Assembly (NCBI GenBank): GCA_945952315.1
Contig: CAMFIE010000001.1
Location: forward strand, 1-64,000
Direction of reading: 5' to 3'
Origin: an uncultured Rhizobium sp.
GTDB taxonomy: Bacteria; Pseudomonadota; Alphaproteobacteria; Rhizobiales; Rhizobiaceae
DNA length: 64,000 nt
The notes beneath the pieces are model-generated. The model made no database searches. It saw nothing but the letters and a program-made list of their open reading frames with translations, and was not told the DNA's origin. This document shows positions 27,654 to 35,608 of this stretch, one piece after another. Numbering within the stretch: the first letter of the stretch is position 1; each line of letters opens with the position of its first letter. The position numbers and the translations under genes were made by a program.

Positions 27654-28144
27654 TGACCGGACGCCAGAACATCCATGCAACTGCAATCGTGATCGGCACG
27701 ACGGGTCTTGTCTTCATCGGCCCATCCGGTGCCGGAAAATCGTCAACCGCCCATGCCTGTCTTGTCGATGCTGAAAGGCGCGGGCTTTTTGCGCGCCTGA
27801 TCGCCGATGATCAGGTCTTTGTTCGCGCTGTCAACCAATCGCTGCTTGCCGAACGGCCGGAAACCATCGCAGGCCAGATGGAAATGCGCGGCTCCGGGAT
27901 CGTGGCCGTGCCGTCGCTTTCCCGAGTAGTCCTTCATGCTGCGGTGGAGGTCAACCGGCTTGCCTCGCTTGAGCGACTGCCGGCAGAGAATGCGCGCATC
28001 GAGCTGTTGCCGGGCCATTTTCTGCCTTTGGTGCGGCTCGCACGCGAAATGCCGGAACCGCTTGTCGTGCTGAGCCACTTGATACCTTTTCGGGGTCTTT
28101 CTGAGCCTCGCTGTGGCCCGAATCCCGGACAAACGGCGATTTGA
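27650..28144 (+). CDS. hprK: HPr kinase/phosphorylase, short alphaproteobacterial form
   Basis: This 164-residue protein is the catalytic domain of HPr kinase, without the N-terminal domain found in Firmicutes enzymes of about 310 residues. The P-loop GPSGAGKSS is at 24-32, followed by ADDQV, a stretch corresponding to the aspartate-bearing region, and MRGSGIVAVP. It should phosphorylate HPr on serine and so set the output of the carbohydrate-free PTS. It overlaps chvG by four bases, tying it to the ChvG/ChvI system. The last 20 residues are poorly conserved. Confidence 0.9.
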   Translation: MMTGRQNIHATAIVIGTTGLVFIGPSGAGKSSTAHACLVDAERRGLFARLIADDQVFVRAVNQSLLAERPETIAGQMEMRGSGIVAVPSLSRVVLHAAVEVNRLASLERLPAENARIELLPGHFLPLVRLAREMPEPLVVLSHLIPFRGLSEPRCGPNPGQTAI

Positions 28145-28264
28145 CGCAAAACTTCGCCAGGCTTCGCCCTTTTTCGTCCGCTTGCAGCGATAGTCCCGGT
28201 GGACGAAGATGCTTCATTGCGATATTTGGCTACCTGATTATGAGGCTTTAGGAGCGATTTTCAA

Positions 28265-28666
28265 ATGATCGGAGTTGTGCTTGTCACCCATGGCAAGCTG
28301 GCTGAAGAGTTTCGGCACGCGGTGGAACATGTCGTCGGCCCGCAGAAATTGATCGAAACCATCTCTATTGGCCCCGAAGACGATATGGACCAGCGCCGTC
28401 AGGACATCCTGGAGGCTGTGATGCGCGCCGATGAAGGGCATGGCGTCATTATTCTCACGGACATGTTTGGCGGAACGCCGTCCAATATGGCCATTTCCGT
28501 GATGCGCCCCGGCCATGTGGAAGTGATTGCCGGCATGAACCTGCCGATGCTGATCAAGCTTGCCGGTGTGCGCGGTGAAAATGACATGGAAAAAGCCCTT
28601 GCCATTTCGTCCGAAGCCGGGCGCAAATATATAACGGTTGCAAGCCGCGTCCTTAGCGGCAAATAG
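28265..28666 (+). CDS. PTS EIIA component, mannose family
   Basis: This 133-residue protein is a mannose-type EIIA domain with the phosphorylated His9 in VLVTHGKLAEE and the dimer motif TDMFGGTPSN. No EIIB, EIIC or EIID genes are present, so it is a regulatory phosphate acceptor rather than part of a sugar transporter, as in other alphaproteobacteria. AGGAG precedes the ATG. It follows hprK by 120 bases and precedes HPr by 18 bases. Confidence 0.92.
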   Translation: MIGVVLVTHGKLAEEFRHAVEHVVGPQKLIETISIGPEDDMDQRRQDILEAVMRADEGHGVIILTDMFGGTPSNMAISVMRPGHVEVIAGMNLPMLIKLAGVRGENDMEKALAISSEAGRKYITVASRVLSGK

Positions 28667-28684
28667 AAAGAGCACTCCGCCCCG

Positions 28685-28975
28685 ATGTCCGACAGCCTTA
28701 CCGAGCCCCTCTCCCGCGAATTGCTGATCATCAACAAGCGAGGGCTTCACGCCCGGGCCTCGGCGAAATTCGTTCAGACCGTGGATGGCTTTGACGCGAA
28801 GATCACGGTTTCGCGCGATGGAATGACGGTCGGCGGAACCTCGATCATGGGCCTGATGATGCTGGCGGCAAGCCCGGGATGCACCATTCTTGTCACCGCC
28901 GAGGGCCGCGAGGCGGAGGCGGCTCTCAACGCGCTCGACGCACTCGTCGCCGACAGGTTCGGCGAGGAAATGTAG
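28685..28975 (+). CDS. HPr-like phosphocarrier protein
   Basis: This 96-residue HPr carries His22 in NKRGLHARASAKF, the site phosphorylated by EI, and Ser53 in GGTSIMGLMMLAA, the target of HprK. With HprK and EIIA directly upstream it forms a regulatory PTS of the nitrogen/carbon-signalling type. EI (PtsP) is not in the window. The start with MSDSLTEPLS gives a slightly long N terminus; no in-frame alternative is better. Confidence 0.94.
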   Translation: MSDSLTEPLSRELLIINKRGLHARASAKFVQTVDGFDAKITVSRDGMTVGGTSIMGLMMLAASPGCTILVTAEGREAEAALNALDALVADRFGEEM

Positions 28976-28987
28976 GATTGGCACCGC

Positions 28988-29007
28988 ATATAAAGACTTC
29001 TTTATAT
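28988..29007. promoter_or_regulatory. SahR-type operator upstream of ahcY
   Basis: ATATAAAGA, two bases, then its exact complement TCTTTATAT form a perfect nine-base-arm inverted repeat. SahR, an ArsR-family sensor of S-adenosylhomocysteine, is known to control ahcY and methionine-cycle genes in proteobacteria through AT-rich palindromes of this kind. It lies five bases before the -35 element of the predicted ahcY promoter, a suitable place for repression. The assignment rests on motif memory and gene context. Confidence 0.6.
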
Positions 29008-29012
29008 CGTTA

Positions 29013-29040
29013 TTGCCATATTTCCAAAATCCTGTTATAG
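29013..29040 (+). promoter_or_regulatory. Candidate sigma-70 promoter of ahcY
   Basis: TTGCCA, a 16-base spacer and TTATAG lie about 110 bases before the ahcY start and right after the SahR-type palindrome. The untranslated leader would be about 100 bases, GC-rich, with no riboswitch that I can recognise. Confidence 0.5.
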
Positions 29041-29150
29041 GCTGCCATCCCTCGCATGCGGGCACAACCGCCCCATGCCCGTGATTTCGGCCCCGCCCCG
29101 GTGGTTGCGGCTGCGCCGGGCCTTTACCCAATGACCGTCTGGAGACACCC

Positions 29151-30551
29151 ATGAGCATGGAAAAAGACTATATTGTCGCCGATATCGGCCTCGCCGACTT
29201 TGGCCGCAAGGAAATCAGCATTGCCGAAACGGAAATGCCGGGCCTGATGGCCTCCCGCGCCGAATTCGGCGCGAGCCAGCCGCTGAAGGGTGCGCGCATT
29301 TCCGGCTCGCTGCACATGACGATCCAGACCGCTGTCCTGATCGAGACACTGAAGGCACTGGGCGCCGATATCCGCTGGGCCTCCTGCAACATCTTCTCGA
29401 CCCAGGACCATGCCGCCGCCGCAATCGCTGCTGCGGGCATTCCGGTCTTTGCCGTCAAGGGTGAATCACTGGTCGAATACTGGGAATATACCGACAAGAT
29501 CTTCCAGTGGACCGATGGCGGCACCTCCAACATGATCCTCGATGATGGCGGCGATGCCACCATGTATATCCTGCTCGGTGCCCGCGCCGAGGCCGGTGAG
29601 GACGTTCTTTCCAATCCCGGTTCGGAAGAAGAGGAAATCCTGATCGCGCAGATCAAGAAGCGCCTCAAGGCATCGCCGGGCTGGTTTACAAAGCAGCGCG
29701 CTGCCATCAAGGGCGTGACCGAAGAAACCACCACAGGCGTGCACCGCCTCTATCAGCTCGCCGAAAAGGGTCTGCTGCCCTTCCCGGCGATCAACGTCAA
29801 TGACAGCGTCACCAAGTCGAAATTCGACAACAAGTATGGCTGCAAGGAATCGCTGGTCGACGGCATCCGCCGCGGTACCGATGTGATGATGGCCGGCAAG
29901 GTGGCCGTGGTCTGCGGCTATGGTGACGTCGGCAAGGGCTCTGCCGCCTCGCTTCGCGGCGCTGGCGCCCGCGTCAAGGTAACCGAAATCGATCCGATCT
30001 GCGCGCTTCAGGCCGCGATGGATGGCTTTGAAGTGGTTACACTCGAAGATGTCGTCTCCTCAGCCGATATCTTCATCACCACCACGGGCAACCGGGACGT
30101 CATCCGCATCGAGCATATGCGCGAGATGAAGGATATGGCGATCGTCGGCAATATCGGCCATTTCGACAACGAAATTCAGGTTGCCTCGCTGCGCAACCTG
30201 AAATGGACCAATATCAAGCCGCAGGTCGACATGATCGAGTTTCCGAAGGGCAACCGCATGATCCTGCTTTCGGAAGGGCGCCTGCTGAACCTTGGCAACG
30301 CGACCGGGCACCCGTCATTCGTCATGTCGGCCTCCTTCACAAACCAGGTTCTGGCCCAGATCGAACTCTTCACCAAGCAGGGTGAATACAAGAACGAGGT
30401 CTATGTTCTGCCGAAGCACCTCGATGAGAAGGTCGCCCGCCTGCATCTTGAAAAGCTTGGCGCAAGGCTCACGGAGCTTTCCGACACGCAAGCGAGCTAT
30501 ATCGGCGTTGAAAAAGCCGGGCCGTTCAAGTCTGAACACTACCGCTATTAA
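29151..30551 (+). CDS. ahcY: Adenosylhomocysteinase
   Basis: This 466-residue NAD-dependent enzyme hydrolyses S-adenosylhomocysteine to adenosine and homocysteine, clearing the inhibitor left by methyltransferases. The NAD fold [15 protein letters not shown], the active-site block [16 protein letters not shown] and the C-terminal FKSEHYRY are intact. GGAG precedes the ATG. It has a SahR-type operator and its own promoter and terminator, so it is a separate transcription unit after HPr. Confidence 0.98.
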   Translation: MSMEKDYIVADIGLADFGRKEISIAETEMPGLMASRAEFGASQPLKGARISGSLHMTIQTAVLIETLKALGADIRWASCNIFSTQDHAAAAIAAAGIPVFAVKGESLVEYWEYTDKIFQWTDGGTSNMILDDGGDATMYILLGARAEAGEDVLSNPGSEEEEILIAQIKKRLKASPGWFTKQRAAIKGVTEETTTGVHRLYQLAEKGLLPFPAINVNDSVTKSKFDNKYGCKESLVDGIRRGTDVMMAGKVAVVCGYGDVGKGSAASLRGAGARVKVTEIDPICALQAAMDGFEVVTLEDVVSSADIFITTTGNRDVIRIEHMREMKDMAIVGNIGHFDNEIQVASLRNLKWTNIKPQVDMIEFPKGNRMILLSEGRLLNLGNATGHPSFVMSASFTNQVLAQIELFTKQGEYKNEVYVLPKHLDEKVARLHLEKLGARLTELSDTQASYIGVEKAGPFKSEHYRY

Positions 30552-30578
30552 TCCGGCAACAAAAATCCACAAGATATA

Positions 30579-30617
30579 GAAGTCGTCGCCTTGACAAAAG
30601 GCGGCGACTTCTTTTTT
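30579..30617 (+). terminator. Rho-independent terminator of ahcY
   Basis: GAAGTCGTCGCCTT pairs with AAGGCGGCGACTTC (14 pairs, one of them G-U in RNA) around a five-base loop, followed by six T. It starts 27 bases after the ahcY stop codon. Confidence 0.9.
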
Positions 30618-30641
30618 GCCCCGGACTCTTCCCGGCGAATC

Positions 30642-30650
30642 TTATCCACA
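30642..30650 (+). promoter_or_regulatory. Consensus DnaA box before divL
   Basis: TTATCCACA matches the strict DnaA 9-mer and lies in the gap between the ahcY terminator and divL, about 100 bases before the divL start. A single match of this length is expected about every 130 kb of double-stranded sequence, so function is uncertain. Confidence 0.35.
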
Positions 30651-30752
30651 GTATCTTTTTAGCACTTGATTCGGAGTTTGGCGGGTCACCGCAGGGCTTC
30701 GGAAATGGGATGTCTTGTCGAGATGCGGCACCAGGGACGGAGACAGACCGGA

Positions 30753-33335
30753 ATGTCGGACATAAGAAAAGACCTGCACAGGCAGGCGAATGATGGTCTT
30801 TGCCTGAATGAAGGTGAAGAACATCCAATCTTCGGTGAAGGCGCCGAGCGCGCGGTTCCCGCGCAATCCACGCGCTGGACAGCAGCGCTTTTGCGCAAAT
30901 GCCTCACCGGCACCGCCCTCGCCGGGCTTTCCCTGCCTGCAATTGCGGCGGAAAGCACGGCGGTGCAGGCCCGCCTCTTTACCTCGTCGGAAATGGTCGC
31001 TTCCTCGCTGGTGCTGGGCATTATCTCGGCAGCGCTTCTCTCCACTGTCTGGCTGATCCGCCAGAAGGGCAATATGGAAAGCGAAAGCCGCGAGATCCGT
31101 ACCGCGCTTTCCGATGCCCATCAGAAGATTTCCCGCTACCAGGCCCTGATTGCCGACAAGAACCGCCGGATCGTGATCTGGGAGGAACCGGGCAGCCAGC
31201 CGGAAATTCTGGGTCATTTGCCGGTTGAGACCGGCGCGCCGCAGAAAGGCCGGGAATTCCTGGCCTTCGGTCTGTGGCTGAAGAGCCATTCCGCTTCGGA
31301 AATCGAGCGGGCAATCGATGATCTTCGTGTGCAGGCCCGCACCTTCGATCTGGTGGTGGAAACCCAGCGGGATGAGATTCTCGAAGTGCAAGGCCGCGTC
31401 TCCGGTGGACGCGCCTTCGTGCGCTTCGTGGCACTCAACAATCTGCGCGCGGAACTCGCCGAGCTGAAGATCGAGAAGGAGCGGCTGGCCTCCAGCATAT
31501 CGCTGTTCCAGAAGCTGCTCGATTCCATCGATATGCCCGTCTGGCATAGGGACCGTGACGGCAATCTTGCCTGGGTGAACGAAGCCTATGGCGAGGCAGT
31601 CGAAGCCAGCTCGCCGGAAAAGGCCGTCGAAGAGGCCCGCGAAATCCTGCCGACCATCGCGCGTGAGAAAATTCGCGCGACCTCGACGGTGGATTCGCCC
31701 TTTCATGACAAGATTTCCACCGTCGTGAAGGGTGCGCGCACCTTTTATGACGTGGTGGATGTGCGCGCGCCCACCGGCACGGCTGGCATGGCGGTCGACA
31801 TTACCGAGACGGAAACCGTACGCGAGGAGCTGCGCCGCACCCTGCGCGCCCATGCCGAAACACTCAACCATCTCGCAACCCCGGTTGCGATCTTTGACGG
31901 CAATCGCCGCCTGCAATTTTACAATCAGGCCTTTGTCCGTCTTTGGGAACTGGATATCGCCTTCCTGGAATCACAGCCGGACAACAGCGAAATCCTTGAC
32001 CGCCTGCGCTCTGCAAACAAGCTGCCTGAACAGCTGAACTGGAAGAGCTGGAAGGACAATGCGCTTTCGGTCTACCAGTCGCTCGATACGCAGACGGACC
32101 TCTGGTATCTGCCGAATGGCCAGACTTTAAGGGTTTTCGCAACCGCCCATCCGCAGGGCGGGGCCACCTGGGTCTTTGAAAATCTCACCGAGCAGGTGGA
32201 TCTCGAGACCCGATACAACACGCTTGTTCAGGTGCAGGGCGAAACCATCGACCACCTCACCGAAGGTGTCGCCGTGTTCGGGCCCGATGGCCGCATCAAG
32301 CTTTCGAACCCTGCCTTCCGTGCTCTGTGGGGCATCACCGAAGCGGAAACCGCGCCCGGTGCCCATATCCGTGCGATCGAGGAAGCCTGCAAGCCGAGCT
32401 ATGAGCAGCCGAATGGCTGGCGCCAGTTCGGCAAGATGATCACCAGTTTTGATGACGAACGCCCGTCGCTGCAGGGCACGCTGGAACTGAAATCCGGTCT
32501 CGTGCTGGATTATGCGGTCATCCCGCTGCCCAATGCCCAGACCATGCTGACATTCGTGAACATCACCGACAGTGTTCGGGCAGAGCGGGCATTGACGGAA
32601 AAGAACGAGGCTTTGCGCAAGGCAGACGAACTGAAGAACGATTTCGTTCAGCATGTCTCCTACGAGCTGCGCTCTCCGCTTACCAATATCATCGGCTTTA
32701 CCGATCTTCTGAAGACGCCGGGGGCCGGGCCGCTTACCCAGCGGCAGGCGGAATATGTCGACTACATTTCCACCTCTTCGTCGGTGCTTCTGACGCTGGT
32801 CAACGATATTCTCGATCTCGCAACGGTCGATGCCGGTATCATGAAGCTGAATTACACCGATGTGCTGATCGATGATCTGCTGGACGATGTGGCGATCCAC
32901 ATTGCCGACCGCCTGCAGGAAAGCGGCGTGACGCTGGAAATCGTCGCGCCCGCCAATCTTGGCAGCATTTCCGCCGACCAGCAGCGGCTGAAGCAGATCC
33001 TGCTGAAGCTCCTCACCAATGCTGCCAATTTTGCTCCGGAACGCTCGGCGATCACGCTGCGCTGCCTGCGAGAGGCGGACAGCTTCGTCTTCTCGGTCTC
33101 CGACAATGGTCCGGGTATTCCACCAGACATGCTGCAATCCGTATTTGACCGGTTCGAGACGAATACATCGGGTGGAAAGCGCAATGGCACCGGTCTCGGT
33201 CTTTCGATTGTCGAAAGCTTCGTGACCCTGCATCACGGCTCGGTTTCCATCGAAAGCCCGCCGGGGGGTGGCACGACCGTCACCTGCCGCATTCCTGCAG
33301 GTGAGCCGGCCCGCGCCATCGTGGCTGCGGAATAG
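30753..33335 (+). CDS. divL: Cell-cycle pseudokinase DivL
   Basis: This 860-residue membrane-anchored protein is built like a histidine kinase but has Tyr637 where the phosphorylated histidine should be (HVSYELRSPL), the hallmark of DivL, which steers CckA and hence CtrA during the alphaproteobacterial cell cycle. A transmembrane helix lies at about 82-102, coiled-coil segments follow, then several PAS folds between about 250 and 610, the DHp domain and a HATPase with DNGPGI and GTGLGLSIVES. ATG 30753 with a GGAG upstream is chosen; earlier in-frame ATGs lack support. The tsaE-amgK fusion starts five bases after its stop. Confidence 0.93.
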   Translation: MSDIRKDLHRQANDGLCLNEGEEHPIFGEGAERAVPAQSTRWTAALLRKCLTGTALAGLSLPAIAAESTAVQARLFTSSEMVASSLVLGIISAALLSTVWLIRQKGNMESESREIRTALSDAHQKISRYQALIADKNRRIVIWEEPGSQPEILGHLPVETGAPQKGREFLAFGLWLKSHSASEIERAIDDLRVQARTFDLVVETQRDEILEVQGRVSGGRAFVRFVALNNLRAELAELKIEKERLASSISLFQKLLDSIDMPVWHRDRDGNLAWVNEAYGEAVEASSPEKAVEEAREILPTIAREKIRATSTVDSPFHDKISTVVKGARTFYDVVDVRAPTGTAGMAVDITETETVREELRRTLRAHAETLNHLATPVAIFDGNRRLQFYNQAFVRLWELDIAFLESQPDNSEILDRLRSANKLPEQLNWKSWKDNALSVYQSLDTQTDLWYLPNGQTLRVFATAHPQGGATWVFENLTEQVDLETRYNTLVQVQGETIDHLTEGVAVFGPDGRIKLSNPAFRALWGITEAETAPGAHIRAIEEACKPSYEQPNGWRQFGKMITSFDDERPSLQGTLELKSGLVLDYAVIPLPNAQTMLTFVNITDSVRAERALTEKNEALRKADELKNDFVQHVSYELRSPLTNIIGFTDLLKTPGAGPLTQRQAEYVDYISTSSSVLLTLVNDILDLATVDAGIMKLNYTDVLIDDLLDDVAIHIADRLQESGVTLEIVAPANLGSISADQQRLKQILLKLLTNAANFAPERSAITLRCLREADSFVFSVSDNGPGIPPDMLQSVFDRFETNTSGGKRNGTGLGLSIVESFVTLHHGSVSIESPPGGGTTVTCRIPAGEPARAIVAAE

Positions 33336-33339
33336 GGCG

Positions 33340-34860
33340 ATGCGGTTCGCGATCCAGCTGGAAAGCGATGCCGAGACGCAGCGTCTGGGAGAAGATCTGG
33401 CGCTTGCGCTGAAACCCGGCGACGTGCTTGCCCTTTCCGGTGATCTTGGCGCAGGCAAATCCACGCTTGCCCGGGCGCTTCTGAAGGCACTTGCCGATGA
33501 CCCTGATCTCGAGGTTCCAAGCCCGACCTTCACCCTCGTCCAGTCCTATGACTTGCGCATTCCCGCGGCCCATTTCGATCTCTACCGGCTATCCGGGCCG
33601 GACGAGCTTGACGAGCTGGGTTTTGAAGAGGCGATTGCCGATGGAATTGCGCTTGTCGAATGGCCGGAACGGGCAGAAAGTGTCCTCCCGGTTAGCCGGG
33701 TTCTCCTCACCCTCACCCATGAGGGTCAAGGCCGCATCGCCGAAATTGTGGCCGAAGAGCCGCAGGCGTCTCGCATAGCGCGGACGCTGACAATCCGCGG
33801 TTTTCTCGTAAAATGCGGCATGCAAAAAGCTAGACGTCGCTATCTGACAGGCGATGCGTCCGTGCGTGCCTATGAATATCTGCCGCAGGATGACGGAAGC
33901 CGGATCATCCTGATGGACTGGCCGAAACCGCCGAAGGGACCTGCCGTGCATGACGGCAAGACCTATGCGGAGGTCGCGCATATCGCTCAGGATCCATGGT
34001 CTTTCATCGCCCTGTCGCAGGCCTTGCTGGACCAGGGGTTCACGGCTCCTGAGGTCCTCGCCGCCGATTGCGAAAACGGTATTCTCCTGATCAATGATCT
34101 TGGCAGTGAGGGCATACTTGATGCGTCCGGTGCACCGATAGAGGCGCGCTATCGGCAGGCAGCACTTGCTCTCGCCGCTCTTCATGCCCGCCCTTTTCCG
34201 CGCGCGATAAACGTGAAACGGGCGGATGTAGGGAGCCATCTCCACATCATTCCGGATTTCGACCATGTGCCGATGCGGATGGAAGTGCGTCTTCTCCTTG
34301 ACTGGTATCTTCCTTTCAAACTTGGCCGTGAGGCGCTTGAAGAAGAGCGGGAGGCCTATCTCGCCATTTGGGACGGGCTGATCGAAGAAATCGACCAGGC
34401 GGAAAAGACGCTGCTGATGCGCGATGTGCATTCGCCGAACATTCTATGGCAAACGGACAAGGATGGTATCGGCCGGGTGGGTCTCATCGATTTTCAGGAT
34501 TCGATGATCGGCCCGGCTGCCTATGATGTTGCCTCCCTGATCCGCGATGCGCGCGTCACGATCCCCCCCGACATGACAGAGCGCTTGCTTCAGGCCTATC
34601 TTGAAGCGCGGGAAGCGGATGGCGGGGTTGATGCCCCGCGTTTTCGAAAGGATATCGCGCTGATGTCCGCCCAGCGCGGCTGCAAGCTTGTCGGCCTCTG
34701 GGTTCGGCTGATGAAGCGGGATGGCAAGCCTGGCTATATGAAACATATGCCACGCACCATCGCCTATCTTGAGGATGCGCTTTCTCATGAGGCGCTCGCA
34801 CCCTTGCGCGATTGGTTCCGGACGGTTCGTATAGGCATAGTCGAATCAGCAATGGAATGA
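33340..34860 (+). CDS. Fusion of TsaE ATPase and AmgK-type amino-sugar kinase
   Basis: This 506-residue protein joins two functions. Residues 1-155 are TsaE, the ATPase of the tRNA t6A37 complex, with P-loop GDLGAGKST at 34-42 and the VEWPER motif at 107-112. From about 160 to the end is an aminoglycoside-phosphotransferase-fold kinase with catalytic VHSPNILW and metal-binding LIDFQDSMIGP, matching AmgK, which phosphorylates N-acetylmuramate or N-acetylglucosamine at C1 in peptidoglycan recycling. murU follows with ATGA overlap, which supports the AmgK call. No stop codon or frame change separates the halves, so the fusion is real; such bifunctional annotations exist in Rhizobiales. Confidence 0.88.
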   Translation: MRFAIQLESDAETQRLGEDLALALKPGDVLALSGDLGAGKSTLARALLKALADDPDLEVPSPTFTLVQSYDLRIPAAHFDLYRLSGPDELDELGFEEAIADGIALVEWPERAESVLPVSRVLLTLTHEGQGRIAEIVAEEPQASRIARTLTIRGFLVKCGMQKARRRYLTGDASVRAYEYLPQDDGSRIILMDWPKPPKGPAVHDGKTYAEVAHIAQDPWSFIALSQALLDQGFTAPEVLAADCENGILLINDLGSEGILDASGAPIEARYRQAALALAALHARPFPRAINVKRADVGSHLHIIPDFDHVPMRMEVRLLLDWYLPFKLGREALEEEREAYLAIWDGLIEEIDQAEKTLLMRDVHSPNILWQTDKDGIGRVGLIDFQDSMIGPAAYDVASLIRDARVTIPPDMTERLLQAYLEAREADGGVDAPRFRKDIALMSAQRGCKLVGLWVRLMKRDGKPGYMKHMPRTIAYLEDALSHEALAPLRDWFRTVRIGIVESAME

Positions 34861-35606
34861 CGATGTCCGATCAGGCAAATCCGATCACGCAGGCCATGAT
34901 ACTCGCGGCCGGTCTCGGTACGCGACTGCGCCCGATCACCGAGCATATGCCGAAACCCCTGGTGCCCGTCGCAGGTCGGCCGATGATCGACTATGTCCTC
35001 GATCTCCTGATCGAGGCAGGCGTGACGATTGCTGCCGTCAATGTTCACCACTTCGCTGATCTGATGGAAGCCCATCTCGCCCGCGAGTCCCGGCTGGAAA
35101 TCCGGCTGTCCGATGAGCGGGAGAACCTGCTGAATTCCGGCGGCGGGCTTGCCAAGGGGCTCACGCTGCTTGATCGGCAAAAGCCGGTTCTGGCCATGAA
35201 TGCGGATCTCTTCTGGATCAACGAGCCAGTGGGAGAGCCTTCCGTGCTGCGTCGGGCAGCAGCAGCCTTCGATCCGGACCGCATGGACATGCTGATGGTC
35301 TGCGTCCCGCTTTCCAGGACGACCGGTCACAATGGCAAGAAGGACTTCAACCTCGCAGCCGATGGAACACTCTCCCGCTATCAGGATGGCATGGACAATC
35401 CGGTCGTCTATGCCGGAGCCCTCGCCTTCCATCCACGCGTTTTCATGCAGGCACCGGAGGGGGCTTTCAACCTCAATATCCTGTTCGACCGAGCCATCGC
35501 CGCAGGCCGCCTTTATGGCCTGATGCTGAAAGGTGACTGGATCACGGTTGGTACGCCCGAGGCAATTGCGGAGGCTGAAGCCGTGCTGAAGCGGGCAGGA
35601 GCCTGA
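34857..35606 (+). CDS. murU: MurNAc-1-phosphate uridylyltransferase MurU
   Basis: This 249-residue nucleotidyltransferase would make UDP-MurNAc from MurNAc-1-phosphate and so let recycled wall sugar bypass MurA/MurB. The N-terminal signature AAGLGTRLRPITEHMPKPL binds the nucleotide; NADLFW and the C-terminal GDWITVGTPE are typical of MurU. The ATG at 34857 overlaps the upstream stop codon (ATGA); ATG 34863 is nearly as good. Placement directly after the AmgK half of the fusion makes a sugar-1-phosphate from wall recycling the likely substrate. Confidence 0.88.
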   Translation: MTMSDQANPITQAMILAAGLGTRLRPITEHMPKPLVPVAGRPMIDYVLDLLIEAGVTIAAVNVHHFADLMEAHLARESRLEIRLSDERENLLNSGGGLAKGLTLLDRQKPVLAMNADLFWINEPVGEPSVLRRAAAAFDPDRMDMLMVCVPLSRTTGHNGKKDFNLAADGTLSRYQDGMDNPVVYAGALAFHPRVFMQAPEGAFNLNILFDRAIAAGRLYGLMLKGDWITVGTPEAIAEAEAVLKRAGA

Positions 35607-35608
35607 CG

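Noticed and set aside
29041-29150. SAH riboswitch in the ahcY leader
   Set aside because: The leader lacks the conserved core that I would expect, and a protein operator of SahR type explains control better.
30642-33533. Two long open frames (424 and 468 codons) opposite divL
   Set aside because: Both are antisense to DivL and rich in the residues expected from complementing frequent codons; no motif found.
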